Source: Flavobacterium sp. SUN052 (GTDB lineage Bacteria > Bacteroidota > Bacteroidia > Flavobacteriales > Flavobacteriaceae). From it: a stretch of 64,000 nucleotides of DNA. This document shows positions 53,785-61,291 of this stretch, piece after piece (position 1 is the stretch's first letter; every line of letters begins with the position of its first letter). Location: NCBI RefSeq assembly GCF_028867935.1, contig NZ_JAPQNS010000001.1, forward strand, positions 1,178,001 through 1,242,000, given 5' to 3'. Below the pieces are notes generated by a model. That model ran no database searches. It was not told the DNA's origin and was given only the letters and a program-made list of their open reading frames with translations. A program made the translations under genes and the position numbers.

Positions 53785-53811
53785 TGTCCAGTAGCGGACA
53801 GGGAAATGTCC
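53785..53811. promoter_or_regulatory. TGTCC/GGACA half-site array upstream of the permease
   Basis: Three half-sites start at 53785, 53796 and 53807, so the period is exactly 11 bp: TGTCC-N6-GGACA-N6-TGTCC. The array lies 103-129 nt upstream of the permease start. The regular alternating spacing suggests a dimeric regulator binding on one helical face. No sigma-54 or -7 box could be assigned with confidence. Confidence 0.5.
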
Positions 53812-53872
53812 GGTTTTGTGCTAAAAGTTTTTGACACGGTACTTCTCCATACAGCTCTTGGCCTAAACCCCT

Positions 53873-55576
53873 TCAAAAGCTCAACGAATACTGCACTGTA
53901 CCTTGTTGTTCGCGGAAGGTTTGCAGCCCCCGGTTCAAAACGGTGGTGGCGTTCACCGAAAGCCTGTGAACAGGCGTTACCTGATAATCGATGCCCAGAC
54001 CGGTGCTGATAACGATCCCTTGCGTGTTGAACTCTGCCAATGTTTCAACGCTTTTTAAGTAATTGGCATTTACCCGCAAACCGAGTTTGTTTTTCAGGAT
54101 TCGCTTGCCGATTTCAAGCGATGGGCCATAAAATGTACTGCTCAAATCGAGTCCGGTTGTGTGGGTATAGCCGTAGCCCACGTTCACATCGATGCTGGCT
54201 ATCAGGTGCTGGAAGGCGTAGTTGAGGGTGTAGTTCCAATTTTCGTTGCGGTTCAGATCAGCCGTGAACGGGTTCAGATCTTCCAGTTCCTGGTAGGTAC
54301 CCGAGCCAGTTATGGTATGAATGCTTGTTTCGCGGGCCCAAAGTTTGAATAGGCTACCCGATAGCGTCCGGTTGTTCTGTGCAACGCGGGCCGTGTCGTT
54401 AATGGGCCGGTAACCAGCCCGTTGGGTAATACCATAGTTGGAATAAGCCAAATCGAGCATCAGGTCTTTTTTGGATGCGTAGGACACACTCAGTGAGCCA
54501 ATCAGGCGATCTGTGCGGGTCCTTTTCTGGTTCATCAGATTGTCATGCTGCCAGCCGATGCTGCTGCGAAGTTGAAGACGCTTTTTGAATAACTTGAGAG
54601 CGGGAGCCACTGTAAAACTCTCCAGATCCGTCTGGAAATAATAAGCTCCCATCGATTTGTAATCGGGTTCGATTCGCTTGTAGCGAAGTTTAAGATCGGC
54701 CCACCGCCCCCGGTAACTGAGCGATGCCTGCACAGCTGTATAAATTTGGGTCGATTCCCGCGCTGTGAACAGGTTTTTCAGTTGCCCCAGATACCGAAAC
54801 CGTTCATCGCGGCTGGTGGTCGTTGCCACGGTATCGGTCCGGCTGTCGTGGGTGTAGGCGCTACCGGCCGCGTCGATTTCAACAAGCAGATTTTTATTGA
54901 GTTGAAAGCGTCCGCTCAGACCCAGTACCACGTTTTCGGCGGGTGCAATCTGACGCAGGCTGTCAGTCCGAATCGAGTTCACATCGTCAGACACGCGGAG
55001 TAAAATCAGGTCGAGGTAATTGCGGGTATTGCCAAGGCCAATTTTGGCGCTGTAACCCGTCCGGCGAAACGTAGCCACCCGGTCGGGATTGGCGAAGTTT
55101 GCATCGATAGCCCGGTTGAATTTGCCCACCACAGCCCCTACGCGCAGAAAGCCGGGATTTACTTCGATTCCCGCCCCCAGAAACGTGTGCCCTGCCAGCG
55201 TGAGGGGCGAAAACATCACGTTGCGGTAGCCCGCGTGCAACGTGAGCCAGTTGCGGAAACGCGGACTAACGCCCACCTGGTTGTAGGGCTGGCGATACCG
55301 TTGCGTTTCTGAGCTCCAAAGCAACTGAACCGGCACCGTCCAGCCCGAACGTGAGGTCAGGGTCAAATTACCAGTCAGCCCCCAGGGCATCACCTGCATT
55401 TGCGGAGTTTCCAGGCCACGCAACAAATAGAAGCCCGTTGAGAGTGCCACATCGCCCGTTACCTGAACGGCTGGTTCTATTTTAGGCAGTGAATCCGGTT
55501 GTATCGTGGCACCGGAAGCGAGGAAACAATGGATTGATAACCAGCAATAAAAGAAGGGAAATAGAGCAGTTTTCAC
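53873..55576 (-). CDS. Large outer-membrane barrel of unknown function
   Basis: A 567-residue protein with a signal peptide (FPFFYCWLSIHCFLASGATI) and many alternating strands (GLTGNLTLTSRSGWTVPVQL, LTLHAGYRNVMFSPLTLAG), ending VQYSLSF with the C-terminal Phe of barrel proteins. The start is GTG at 55576. It lies downstream of the first copy of the shared promoter module (55604-55652), so it belongs to the local regulon. Family not recognised beyond barrel type. Confidence 0.7.
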   Translation of the reverse strand: MKTALFPFFYCWLSIHCFLASGATIQPDSLPKIEPAVQVTGDVALSTGFYLLRGLETPQMQVMPWGLTGNLTLTSRSGWTVPVQLLWSSETQRYRQPYNQVGVSPRFRNWLTLHAGYRNVMFSPLTLAGHTFLGAGIEVNPGFLRVGAVVGKFNRAIDANFANPDRVATFRRTGYSAKIGLGNTRNYLDLILLRVSDDVNSIRTDSLRQIAPAENVVLGLSGRFQLNKNLLVEIDAAGSAYTHDSRTDTVATTTSRDERFRYLGQLKNLFTARESTQIYTAVQASLSYRGRWADLKLRYKRIEPDYKSMGAYYFQTDLESFTVAPALKLFKKRLQLRSSIGWQHDNLMNQKRTRTDRLIGSLSVSYASKKDLMLDLAYSNYGITQRAGYRPINDTARVAQNNRTLSGSLFKLWARETSIHTITGSGTYQELEDLNPFTADLNRNENWNYTLNYAFQHLIASIDVNVGYGYTHTTGLDLSSTFYGPSLEIGKRILKNKLGLRVNANYLKSVETLAEFNTQGIVISTGLGIDYQVTPVHRLSVNATTVLNRGLQTFREQQGTVQYSLSF

Positions 55577-55603
55577 GGCGTTTTTTGTAGTAGGGGAACA
55601 CTA

Positions 55604-55652
55604 CAAAATTGGCCGTTTCAGGTCCCCTGTTTCAATACAAACAAGTCTGTAT
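55604..55652 (-). promoter_or_regulatory. Shared promoter module, copy 1
   Basis: Palindrome ATACAAACAAGTCTGTAT (55635-55652) and, 23 nt away on the minus strand, the -7 box CAATTTTG (55604-55611). This copy has a TTG (plus-strand CAA at 55633-55635) at the -33 position, overlapping the palindrome edge. It serves the outer-membrane barrel gene starting at 55576. Confidence 0.7.
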
Positions 55653-55663
55653 TTAAGGGATTT

Positions 55664-55711
55664 AGGATCACGGATCAGACGGTGTTTACGGATTTTTCAG
55701 TCCGTGATCCT
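55664..55711. repeat. Inverted repeat straddling a stop codon, GGATCACGGA type
   Basis: AGGATCACGGA (55664-55674) pairs perfectly with TCCGTGATCCT (55701-55711), spacer 26 nt. The left arm lies just past the stop (55675) of the membrane-protein gene, and the right arm encodes residues in its C-terminal TGSRT segment. Confidence 0.8.
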
Positions 55712-56241
55712 GTCAGTAACCGGAAAAGCCCGTAGACGATAAACATCACGGCCAAACCAAACGAAAGCCACTTCCCTAATTTAAAAACCTCACATAGAAC
55801 CGCTACCGTCACCGACTGACTTGGATAGCTGTTCAGTAAGGTGACGATGGTTATGTTCTCCAGGTAATCGAAAATCAGGCTGACAAAGGGCAACAGCGTC
55901 ACGCTCGCAAACGGTTTATAGGGCTTGTTTCGATACAACAGGGTCAGGATAACGGCAAACAACAAACTGTATACGATTGGGTAAACCACGTCGGCAGTCA
56001 GTTCCGTTTGCGCGTAGTAAGCACGGGCTTCGGGGCCGTAGTCGGCTACCATCTGTAGTGTTCGGGTTGGGTTGAAACCAACTGTAAGGTCAATGGGGCC
56101 GACGGTTTTGCCCGCCAGCTGATTTATGTTAGATTCCGCATTCTTGAGCCAATAGGCCGGGAAACTGATGTAAATGGCTAACAGAAGGAGCAACGTTTTC
56201 CAGTTGGCAATGCGGTCCAGGAAATTAGATAATGCAGTCAT
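55675..56241 (-). CDS. Small integral membrane protein of unknown function
   Basis: A 188-residue protein with four or five hydrophobic helices (TLLLLLAIYISFPAYWL, VYPIVYSLLFAVILTLLY, SVTLLPFVSLIFDYLENIT, WLSFGLAVMFIVYGLFRLL). No catalytic motif. The C-terminal residues after TGSRTEK lie in the fold-back repeat. It lies between two members of the regulon but has no promoter module of its own; the gap to the upstream Cys-rich gene is 158 nt and holds another inverted repeat. Family not recognised. Confidence 0.65.
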   Translation of the reverse strand: MTALSNFLDRIANWKTLLLLLAIYISFPAYWLKNAESNINQLAGKTVGPIDLTVGFNPTRTLQMVADYGPEARAYYAQTELTADVVYPIVYSLLFAVILTLLYRNKPYKPFASVTLLPFVSLIFDYLENITIVTLLNSYPSQSVTVAVLCEVFKLGKWLSFGLAVMFIVYGLFRLLTGSRTEKSVNTV

Positions 56242-56285
56242 TATAGTGATTGGTGATTGAGTGAATGGAATATTGCGTCAAATAG

Positions 56286-56357
56286 GTAAATGGGTAAATA
56301 AGGGTTTGTTAGAGAGGGTATTATCATGTTCTCTCAACTCCTTAATTACCCATTTAC
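56286..56357. repeat. Inverted repeat, GTAAATGGGTAA type
   Basis: GTAAATGGGTAA (56286-56297) pairs with TTACCCATTTAC (56346-56357); an inner GAGAG/CTCTC (56312-56316, 56331-56335) extends it. It lies 42 nt from the stop of the Cys-rich protein gene. Same GGTAA word class as the 12526 hairpin. Confidence 0.75.
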
Positions 56358-56399
56358 TGAATCACTTAGTTACTCTGTTTCTACTTAGGACCAGCCTTA

Positions 56400-56813
56400 T
56401 CACTCACCTTTGATATCGTCAACTTTCATATACCAGGCCGCTGTAGATGTGCCGCCACCACTACTCAAGACTGGTTTGGGGATACAAAAGCAGATGTAGG
56501 CCTTATATTTTTCGCTGTAAACGCAGCGAGTTTCACCATCACAAGGTTTGGGGGGCTGCGTATTACCACAAGTAGAACAGGCGTCGTCCTCAAATTTGAT
56601 TACCAAGCCTGTTGGCTTACGGACTTCGATGCCGGTAAGTTCACCCCCACGAGACGTAAACGTGAGTGATGACCCGTCGCGCAGTCGAACGGCATTGCGC
56701 CCTTCGCGGATATTAACGGAGCCAGATTCAGTTATAAGTGGAGCTACAGCGTTAGCGTATGACTGAGCAACAATGGCTACGAACAAAGCGAGTATTGAGA
56801 GGAAATTTTTCAT
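56400..56813 (-). CDS. Cys-rich secreted protein, paralogue B
   Basis: A 137-residue protein with signal peptide (MKNFLSILALFVAIVAQSYA). The mature part INIREGRNAVRLRDGSSLTF, ELTGIEVRKPTGLVIKFEDD and a Cys tail (CSTCGNTQPPKPCD, CVYSEKYKAYICFCIPKP) matches paralogue A residue for residue in layout, including the ICxC motif. Six cysteines suggest disulphides or metal binding. The ATG at 56813 starts the signal peptide; the 47 upstream codons are not credible. Its leader still contains AAAAAAGAGGATTG, similar to the module leaders, so it is probably co-transcribed with A or derived from the same duplication. Confidence 0.65.
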   Translation of the reverse strand: MKNFLSILALFVAIVAQSYANAVAPLITESGSVNIREGRNAVRLRDGSSLTFTSRGGELTGIEVRKPTGLVIKFEDDACSTCGNTQPPKPCDGETRCVYSEKYKAYICFCIPKPVLSSGGGTSTAAWYMKVDDIKGE

Positions 56814-56883
56814 TGGATTTGATTGGTTGTTTTGGCGGTTCGCCGTTGTGATTGAAAAAAGAGGATTGAACAATTCTGGAGAA

Positions 56884-57324
56884 TTAAAACCGGGCTGCCG
56901 CTTCCCGAACTTTCTGAACGGCGGGTAATAAGAGGCCGATGTTGTAGATGTCATCGGGCATAGTCAGATCACACGCTTTACAGATACACATACCAATGTT
57001 TTTGTCTTCGGTAGCGAAGCAGGCATCAGGCAGCGGGCATTTGCAAACCGGGTTCGGTGCATCGTCGTTGGGCGAAAGCCGGTCCACTTTACCCGATGCG
57101 TCAACAAACAGAACGTTAGAGAAGGTGTTGCCGCGTTTCAGGAATCGGAGCGTACCGGCATTTCCATCTGCTGATCTCACGGGAACAGCGTTGAGTCCTT
57201 CGTTCAATTTAATCGAGGTGAGGTGAATGTCCTGAAAGACAACTTTGCCAGACGATGTTTGGGCCGAGACAGCGCCAGCCAGGGCAACAACGAATAGTGC
57301 GATAATTACGAGTACTTTTTTCAT
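56884..57324 (-). CDS. Cys-rich secreted protein, paralogue A
   Basis: A 146-residue protein with signal peptide (MKKVLVIIALFVVALAGAVSA). Mature part: IKLNEGLNAVPVRSADGNAG, TLRFLKRGNTFSNVLFVDAS, then the Cys region KCPLPDACFATEDKNIGMCI with CxC motif. The C-terminus LLLPAVQKVREAAARF resembles the LLPAVQ-x-AREAAR motif of DUF1559 (planctomycete pseudopilin-like) proteins, which is odd for a Bacteroidota protein. Function unknown. Driven by promoter module copy 2; stop and next start are 70 nt apart. Confidence 0.65.
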   Translation of the reverse strand: MKKVLVIIALFVVALAGAVSAQTSSGKVVFQDIHLTSIKLNEGLNAVPVRSADGNAGTLRFLKRGNTFSNVLFVDASGKVDRLSPNDDAPNPVCKCPLPDACFATEDKNIGMCICKACDLTMPDDIYNIGLLLPAVQKVREAAARF

Positions 57325-57404
57325 TGAATGAGATTAGTTAACTGGTTAAAAAAGAGGAAATTGATTGAGGGAAAGAGGTTGGCTACACTGCCGTTCTGAT
57401 GATA

Positions 57405-57453
57405 CAAAGATGGGGGATTGGGGAGGGCTGAATCCATACAAACAAAGTTGTAT
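57405..57453 (-). promoter_or_regulatory. Shared promoter module, copy 2
   Basis: Palindrome ATACAAACAAAGTTGTAT (57436-57453), 23-nt gap, minus-strand -7 box CATCTTTG (57405-57412). Transcript leader about 75 nt to the Cys-rich gene at 57324. The palindrome starts 3 nt past the FMO stop codon. Confidence 0.75.
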
Positions 57454-57456
57454 TTT

Positions 57457-58974
57457 TCAGACTGCAACCAATCCAGAGGCAGGTTTTGCAACAGATTTAA
57501 CCGGATATAATGCCTGTAATTCCTGGGTAAGACCCTTGTAAATAGCCGGGTCAAACGGCTTCATAAACTCAGTAATGGGGTTGTTGGTCCGGCGGGTTTT
57601 CAAGCCCATATCGCGCATCAGTTCGTCGGCATGGTGGAACGAGAACGGGATAATACAGGTGCCGGAAGCATTGCTTTTGGGCGCGCGTTGCACCAGCCAT
57701 TCGTGGTGTAAAGCAATCTCCATTTTCATGGCCTGAGCATCGGGCAGATTTAGTTGCCCCTTAAAATACTGGGCCGAATAATGCGCAGCCAACTCCGACG
57801 TAAACGGGGTAAACAACGATGGATTATACCCAACGAACGTCAGGTTCGGTACATCAGCGGGTACCACGTTGCGGTACAGTTGGAACCAGCCTTTCTGATT
57901 ACGAATCCGGTTGCTTACTGCTTCGCTGAAAAAAGGCACCGACTGCCGGAAACCCGTTGCGAAAACCACCTGATCGGCCACGATTCGTTTGCCCGTATTC
58001 AGCACTACACCATCGGGAACAAAGCGGGCTATTTCGCCTTTCTCCAACTGGATCTCACCAGAAGCTGCCCGCTCATAGAAATTGTCTGACGTTAATCCAA
58101 TGGAGCAGTTGGCGATGCTATCGAAGGGTTTATCGGGGAGCAACCCGCTCTTTTTGAGCTTTAACTGTGCCGTTACCAGCTTGCCCAACCCTTTTACCAG
58201 GAGTCCCGTAACGGGTTTACCCAAGGGGCCATGCAGAAATTTGTGAATGCCAAATAGAAACCGGTACGGAAACAACGACTCGCCAAAACGATGCAGCAGC
58301 AAGTGTTTAAAGTTTAGGCCCCAGAAAATTCGGGGCATTTTCCATTTAGCTTCCCGATAAATACAAACGGGCTTCTCCGACACGTTGCTTACCTGCGACA
58401 GAATGTCATGGGCCGATTTGGCAAAACCAACTACGGCTACTTTCTGGACTTTGGCCGCGTCGAGGTGTTGCTGCCGGTACTCAGTGCTGTGGAGCACGGT
58501 GCCCCTGAATACGTCACGGCTCGGAATCTGGGGCATATTGGGCTCACTGAACACCCCGTTGCAGACAACCAGAAAATCAACCACTGTTTCGCTCGCTTCG
58601 CCATGTTGACGGGTGTGAATTACCCAGCCACCCGCTCCGCCGTCGATGGCTTCGGTATGCTCTACGCTCGTGCTAAATCGGATTGCGTTCAAAATGCCGA
58701 ATTGCCGGGCGTAGTTGGTCAGGTATTCCTGCACCTGCTTGCCCGTTGGCCATTCGGGGTAGTGTTTGGGCATGGGGAAGTCGGTGAACGTGTAGGTATC
58801 GCGGTTGTTTTGGGTTGTCACGTTGGGGTACCGACGGGTGGAGGCCCACACCCCGCCCAACTCGGCTTCGCGTTCGAACAGCACTACGGAGAAGCCGTGT
58901 TCACGCATAGTTTTTGCCGTTACTAGACCGCTGACTCCGGCTCCAATGATGCCTATCGTTTGTGTCGTTTTCAT
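57457..58974 (-). CDS. Flavin-containing monooxygenase
   Basis: A 505-residue FMO-type protein. FAD loop GAGVSG at 11-16, ELGGVWASTRRYPNVTTQN after it, the FMO-type region VLHSTEYRQ, a second dinucleotide loop VAVVGFAKSAHDI and FATGFRQSVP. No signal peptide, so it is cytoplasmic. Substrates of bacterial FMOs are varied (amines, sulphides, siderophore precursors); the sequence does not say which. It has promoter module copy 3 (-7 box 51 nt upstream), linking it with secreted and outer-membrane genes. Confidence 0.85.
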   Translation of the reverse strand: MKTTQTIGIIGAGVSGLVTAKTMREHGFSVVLFEREAELGGVWASTRRYPNVTTQNNRDTYTFTDFPMPKHYPEWPTGKQVQEYLTNYARQFGILNAIRFSTSVEHTEAIDGGAGGWVIHTRQHGEASETVVDFLVVCNGVFSEPNMPQIPSRDVFRGTVLHSTEYRQQHLDAAKVQKVAVVGFAKSAHDILSQVSNVSEKPVCIYREAKWKMPRIFWGLNFKHLLLHRFGESLFPYRFLFGIHKFLHGPLGKPVTGLLVKGLGKLVTAQLKLKKSGLLPDKPFDSIANCSIGLTSDNFYERAASGEIQLEKGEIARFVPDGVVLNTGKRIVADQVVFATGFRQSVPFFSEAVSNRIRNQKGWFQLYRNVVPADVPNLTFVGYNPSLFTPFTSELAAHYSAQYFKGQLNLPDAQAMKMEIALHHEWLVQRAPKSNASGTCIIPFSFHHADELMRDMGLKTRRTNNPITEFMKPFDPAIYKGLTQELQALYPVKSVAKPASGLVAV

Positions 58975-59024
58975 GATTATAGCGAGAAAAAAGAGGAAGG
59001 CGATATTGCCCTGTTTGTATGATA

Positions 59025-59073
59025 CAAAGATGGCCTATCGGGTAGGGTGAAATCTATACAACCTTGTTTGTGT
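59025..59073 (-). promoter_or_regulatory. Shared promoter module, copy 3
   Basis: Imperfect palindrome ATACAACCTTGTTTGTGT (59056-59073), 23-nt gap, -7 box CATCTTTG (59025-59032). Leader of about 45 nt to the FMO start. Confidence 0.7.
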
Positions 59074-59121
59074 TTTTGCTGAATGTCAGTCCTTTGCGCG
59101 ACTTTTTTTTGATACAAATGC

Positions 59122-59153
59122 AAAAAGGCAAGGGCATCAGCCCTTGCCTTTTT
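59122..59153. terminator. Bidirectional intrinsic terminator
   Basis: AAAAAGGCAAGGG (59122-59134) and CCCTTGCCTTTTT (59141-59153) form a perfect 13-bp hairpin with a 6-nt loop, A-run and T-run built into the stem. It lies 26 nt downstream of the secreted-protein stop on the minus strand. Confidence 0.9.
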
Positions 59154-59179
59154 TAGTGATTTTTATGTTGGATTGAGGG

Positions 59180-59629
59180 TCAATTAGCCATCTGCAAATT
59201 TCCTGGTCCCGATGGTAAATAGAATAGGAATTTAACGGTGTCGGGAGTAGTAGCGCCCACCAGGTAGTAGAACACCATGTTGGTACCCGTACCCTTGCAG
59301 GCGTAGGCCTCAACGCCCCCCGTGTTGGGTGTACTCAGGTATAGATGGTTAACGTGAGTAATCTTGTCTAATTTAATTACCTTACTCGGATTACCGTACT
59401 CTCTGAGTTCTGGATTGACAATCGTTTTCTTCTGAAGATCAACCCAGGCCGTAACATAGTACTTGTCGGTACCATTACTGTTAGTGATTCCAGAAGAATA
59501 GGGGCACAAGCTCACCCCTGAAGCACGGGGACTGTACGACATTTCTTCGAATGAATATTGGACTTGTTGTGCGAACGATGTGGCTACGAAACCAAGGAGC
59601 ATTGCGAAAATCAGGCTTACTTTTTTCAT
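59180..59629 (-). CDS. Secreted protein of unknown function in the module cluster
   Basis: A 149-residue protein with signal peptide (MKKVSLIFAMLLGFVATSFAQ). The mature part contains a single CPYSSG motif and a later YACKGTG (two Cys in total) and is strand-rich, ending LPSGPGNLQMAN. No family recognised; not related to the Cys-rich pair. The ATG at 59629 is supported by the signal peptide; the in-frame codons upstream run through the promoter module. Own terminator downstream and module copy 4 upstream. Confidence 0.6.
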   Translation of the reverse strand: MKKVSLIFAMLLGFVATSFAQQVQYSFEEMSYSPRASGVSLCPYSSGITNSNGTDKYYVTAWVDLQKKTIVNPELREYGNPSKVIKLDKITHVNHLYLSTPNTGGVEAYACKGTGTNMVFYYLVGATTPDTVKFLFYLPSGPGNLQMAN

Positions 59630-59709
59630 GATTGTAATTGATTGAACTTGGTTAAAAAGAGGAAATTGATTGAGATAAAGAGGTTGGTTCTTGTCCCGTT
59701 TGGGTGATA

Positions 59710-59758
59710 CAAAGATGGCGGATGGAGGAGGGGTAAATCCATACAAACAAGTTTGTAT
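59710..59758 (-). promoter_or_regulatory. Shared promoter module, copy 4
   Basis: Best palindrome ATACAAACAAGTTTGTAT (59741-59758), mismatched only at the central two bases. 23-nt gap, then minus-strand -7 box CATCTTTG (59710-59717). The -33 position reads TGG, not TTG, consistent with activator dependence. Leader about 75 nt. Confidence 0.8.
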
Positions 59759-59796
59759 TTTGTTGATTATGAGACAATTACTGTACATAATAAATC

Positions 59797-59818
59797 CTCT
59801 CCGAAGTTTCGGAGAGGC
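59797..59818 (-). terminator. Hairpin terminator of the beta-lactamase-like gene
   Basis: CCTCTCCGA/TCGGAGAGG, 9-bp perfect stem with a 4-nt loop, 32 nt past the stop on the minus strand and followed there by an AT-rich tract (ATTTATTATG). Confidence 0.65.
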
Positions 59819-59849
59819 TGGTAAGCAGGGCTTTTGTATGGGTAAACTG

Positions 59850-61118
59850 TTACTTCCAGGACTCGTCGAAAGCAGCCCGAATCCAGTTGATATTAGTCAC
59901 ACCGCTGTCATCGTGATTCGACATAACCGCCACCTGAACCCGCGCCGTTGGACAGTCGAAATCAACCAGCATTGTGGCTAGTCCCCCGGTCAGGCCGTTC
60001 ACGTTGAGGGTAATGCCGCCATATTTGTAGTAGTATTCGCCGTACTTGCCGGTCTGCGAATCATTGAATCCCAATGGGCGGCCTTTGTACCCGGTTCGGA
60101 TGGCCTTCATCAGGGGTTCCGATACAATTTTGTAATCGTTAGCCGCCGACGTAATCTGTGCCAGTTCGATGGAGTTCAGGTCGAAACCAGCTGAGCCCAG
60201 GTTTACTAGGGTAGTCAGTGAGCTGGTGTTTGTACCGGCAGCTCCCCCCTGATTGCTATTGTAATAAAGAGTAGGTGAATTGGTACCGGGGTCGGTAGCA
60301 CCGAGCGCACCCCAGATACTTAAGCCTGCGGGTTTGAACACATCATTGCGAACAAAGGATAAGAATATATTCGCCATTCCCGCGTCTAGGTTTGCTGGGT
60401 TGCTTTCCATCTGCGCTATGGTCTGTGGGGTCATTTTCAACACCTCTTTCCAGTAAACGTAAGGTAGCAGCAAACGGCACAAGGCAAAGTTCATGTTGTT
60501 GTACTGGTATGAATCGAACCCGGCTGAGTTGTTGGTCCGAACAGATTGTTGCATTTCGGCCAGCGTGATGTTGATGTCGCTGACACCCCCAACCAGCCCT
60601 GAGTAATGCGAAAGCAATTGCTGAAAGGTAATCTGCCGTACGGATGCTATGGCGTTCATGTACGCTGGGATGTACGGTCCAATTGGTGTGTCGATATCCA
60701 GACCAGCGCGGTCTAACATCCGCACCATAGCCAGCGTAGTTATGTACTTTGAGCAGCTGGCAATCTCCTGACGAGTCATTGGGTTGTAGCCGCTCTGTGG
60801 AGAATCTATAGCTTTCCGGGCTACACCATCATATCCTTCGGCCGTTACAACCCGCTGGCCATCCACAAAAATGGTGTATGCATAGCCCGACAAGTTACGA
60901 ACTTTTAGAAAAGCGTCGATTTTGGTTTTCATGACCATCGGATCGAACTTGATGATTTTAAAGTCGCCGAGACCATTCGGAGCGGGTGGGGTAGTCCCGA
61001 TTGGCGTGTTGCTGATGGGCATTGGGTCGAGGCCCGCCATTTTTTCGCAACTGGTAGTGGTCAGCAGCAGCGAGGTAATTAAGAATAAGCCTGTGTAAAA
61101 ATTGAGGAAGGTTTTCAT
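59850..61118 (-). CDS. Beta-lactamase-like serine hydrolase lipoprotein
   Basis: A 422-residue lipoprotein (LLTTTSCEKM, lipobox C24). Serine-hydrolase motifs: SxxK at S121-K124 (SCSK) and YxN at Y206-N208 (QYNNMN); the third KTG/HxG motif is not clear (candidate NGLTGG near the end). The fold is of the class C beta-lactamase/DD-peptidase/esterase family; the degenerate third motif argues against a real beta-lactamase. Envelope location, substrate unknown. Promoter module copy 5 lies upstream, and the sensor kinase gene is divergent. Confidence 0.75.
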   Translation of the reverse strand: MKTFLNFYTGLFLITSLLLTTTSCEKMAGLDPMPISNTPIGTTPPAPNGLGDFKIIKFDPMVMKTKIDAFLKVRNLSGYAYTIFVDGQRVVTAEGYDGVARKAIDSPQSGYNPMTRQEIASCSKYITTLAMVRMLDRAGLDIDTPIGPYIPAYMNAIASVRQITFQQLLSHYSGLVGGVSDINITLAEMQQSVRTNNSAGFDSYQYNNMNFALCRLLLPYVYWKEVLKMTPQTIAQMESNPANLDAGMANIFLSFVRNDVFKPAGLSIWGALGATDPGTNSPTLYYNSNQGGAAGTNTSSLTTLVNLGSAGFDLNSIELAQITSAANDYKIVSEPLMKAIRTGYKGRPLGFNDSQTGKYGEYYYKYGGITLNVNGLTGGLATMLVDFDCPTARVQVAVMSNHDDSGVTNINWIRAAFDESWK

Positions 61119-61184
61119 GCGATTGTTTTGGCCGGAACGCCGGAGCGGTTAAAAAGAGAAAGGTTCTGTCCCGTTTGGGTGATA

Positions 61185-61233
61185 CAAAGGTGGCGGATCG
61201 GGTAGGGGCGAATCCATACAACCTTGTTTGTAT
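61185..61233 (-). promoter_or_regulatory. Shared promoter module, copy 5
   Basis: Palindrome ATACAACCTTGTTTGTAT (61216-61233), 23-nt gap, minus-strand -7 box CACCTTTG (61185-61192). It lies between the beta-lactamase-like gene and the divergent sensor kinase (start 61292), 58 nt from the latter, so it might also affect the kinase. Confidence 0.75.
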
Positions 61234-61291
61234 TTTGCCGAAAAACGACGTTCATTTGATCTTTCCTCTCCATTGAACCTTGATCCACAGC

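Noticed and set aside
59850..61118. Calling the gene a true class C beta-lactamase (ampC)
   Set aside because: SxxK and YxN are present, but the third KTG/HxG motif is not clear; esterases and other serine hydrolases share the fold.
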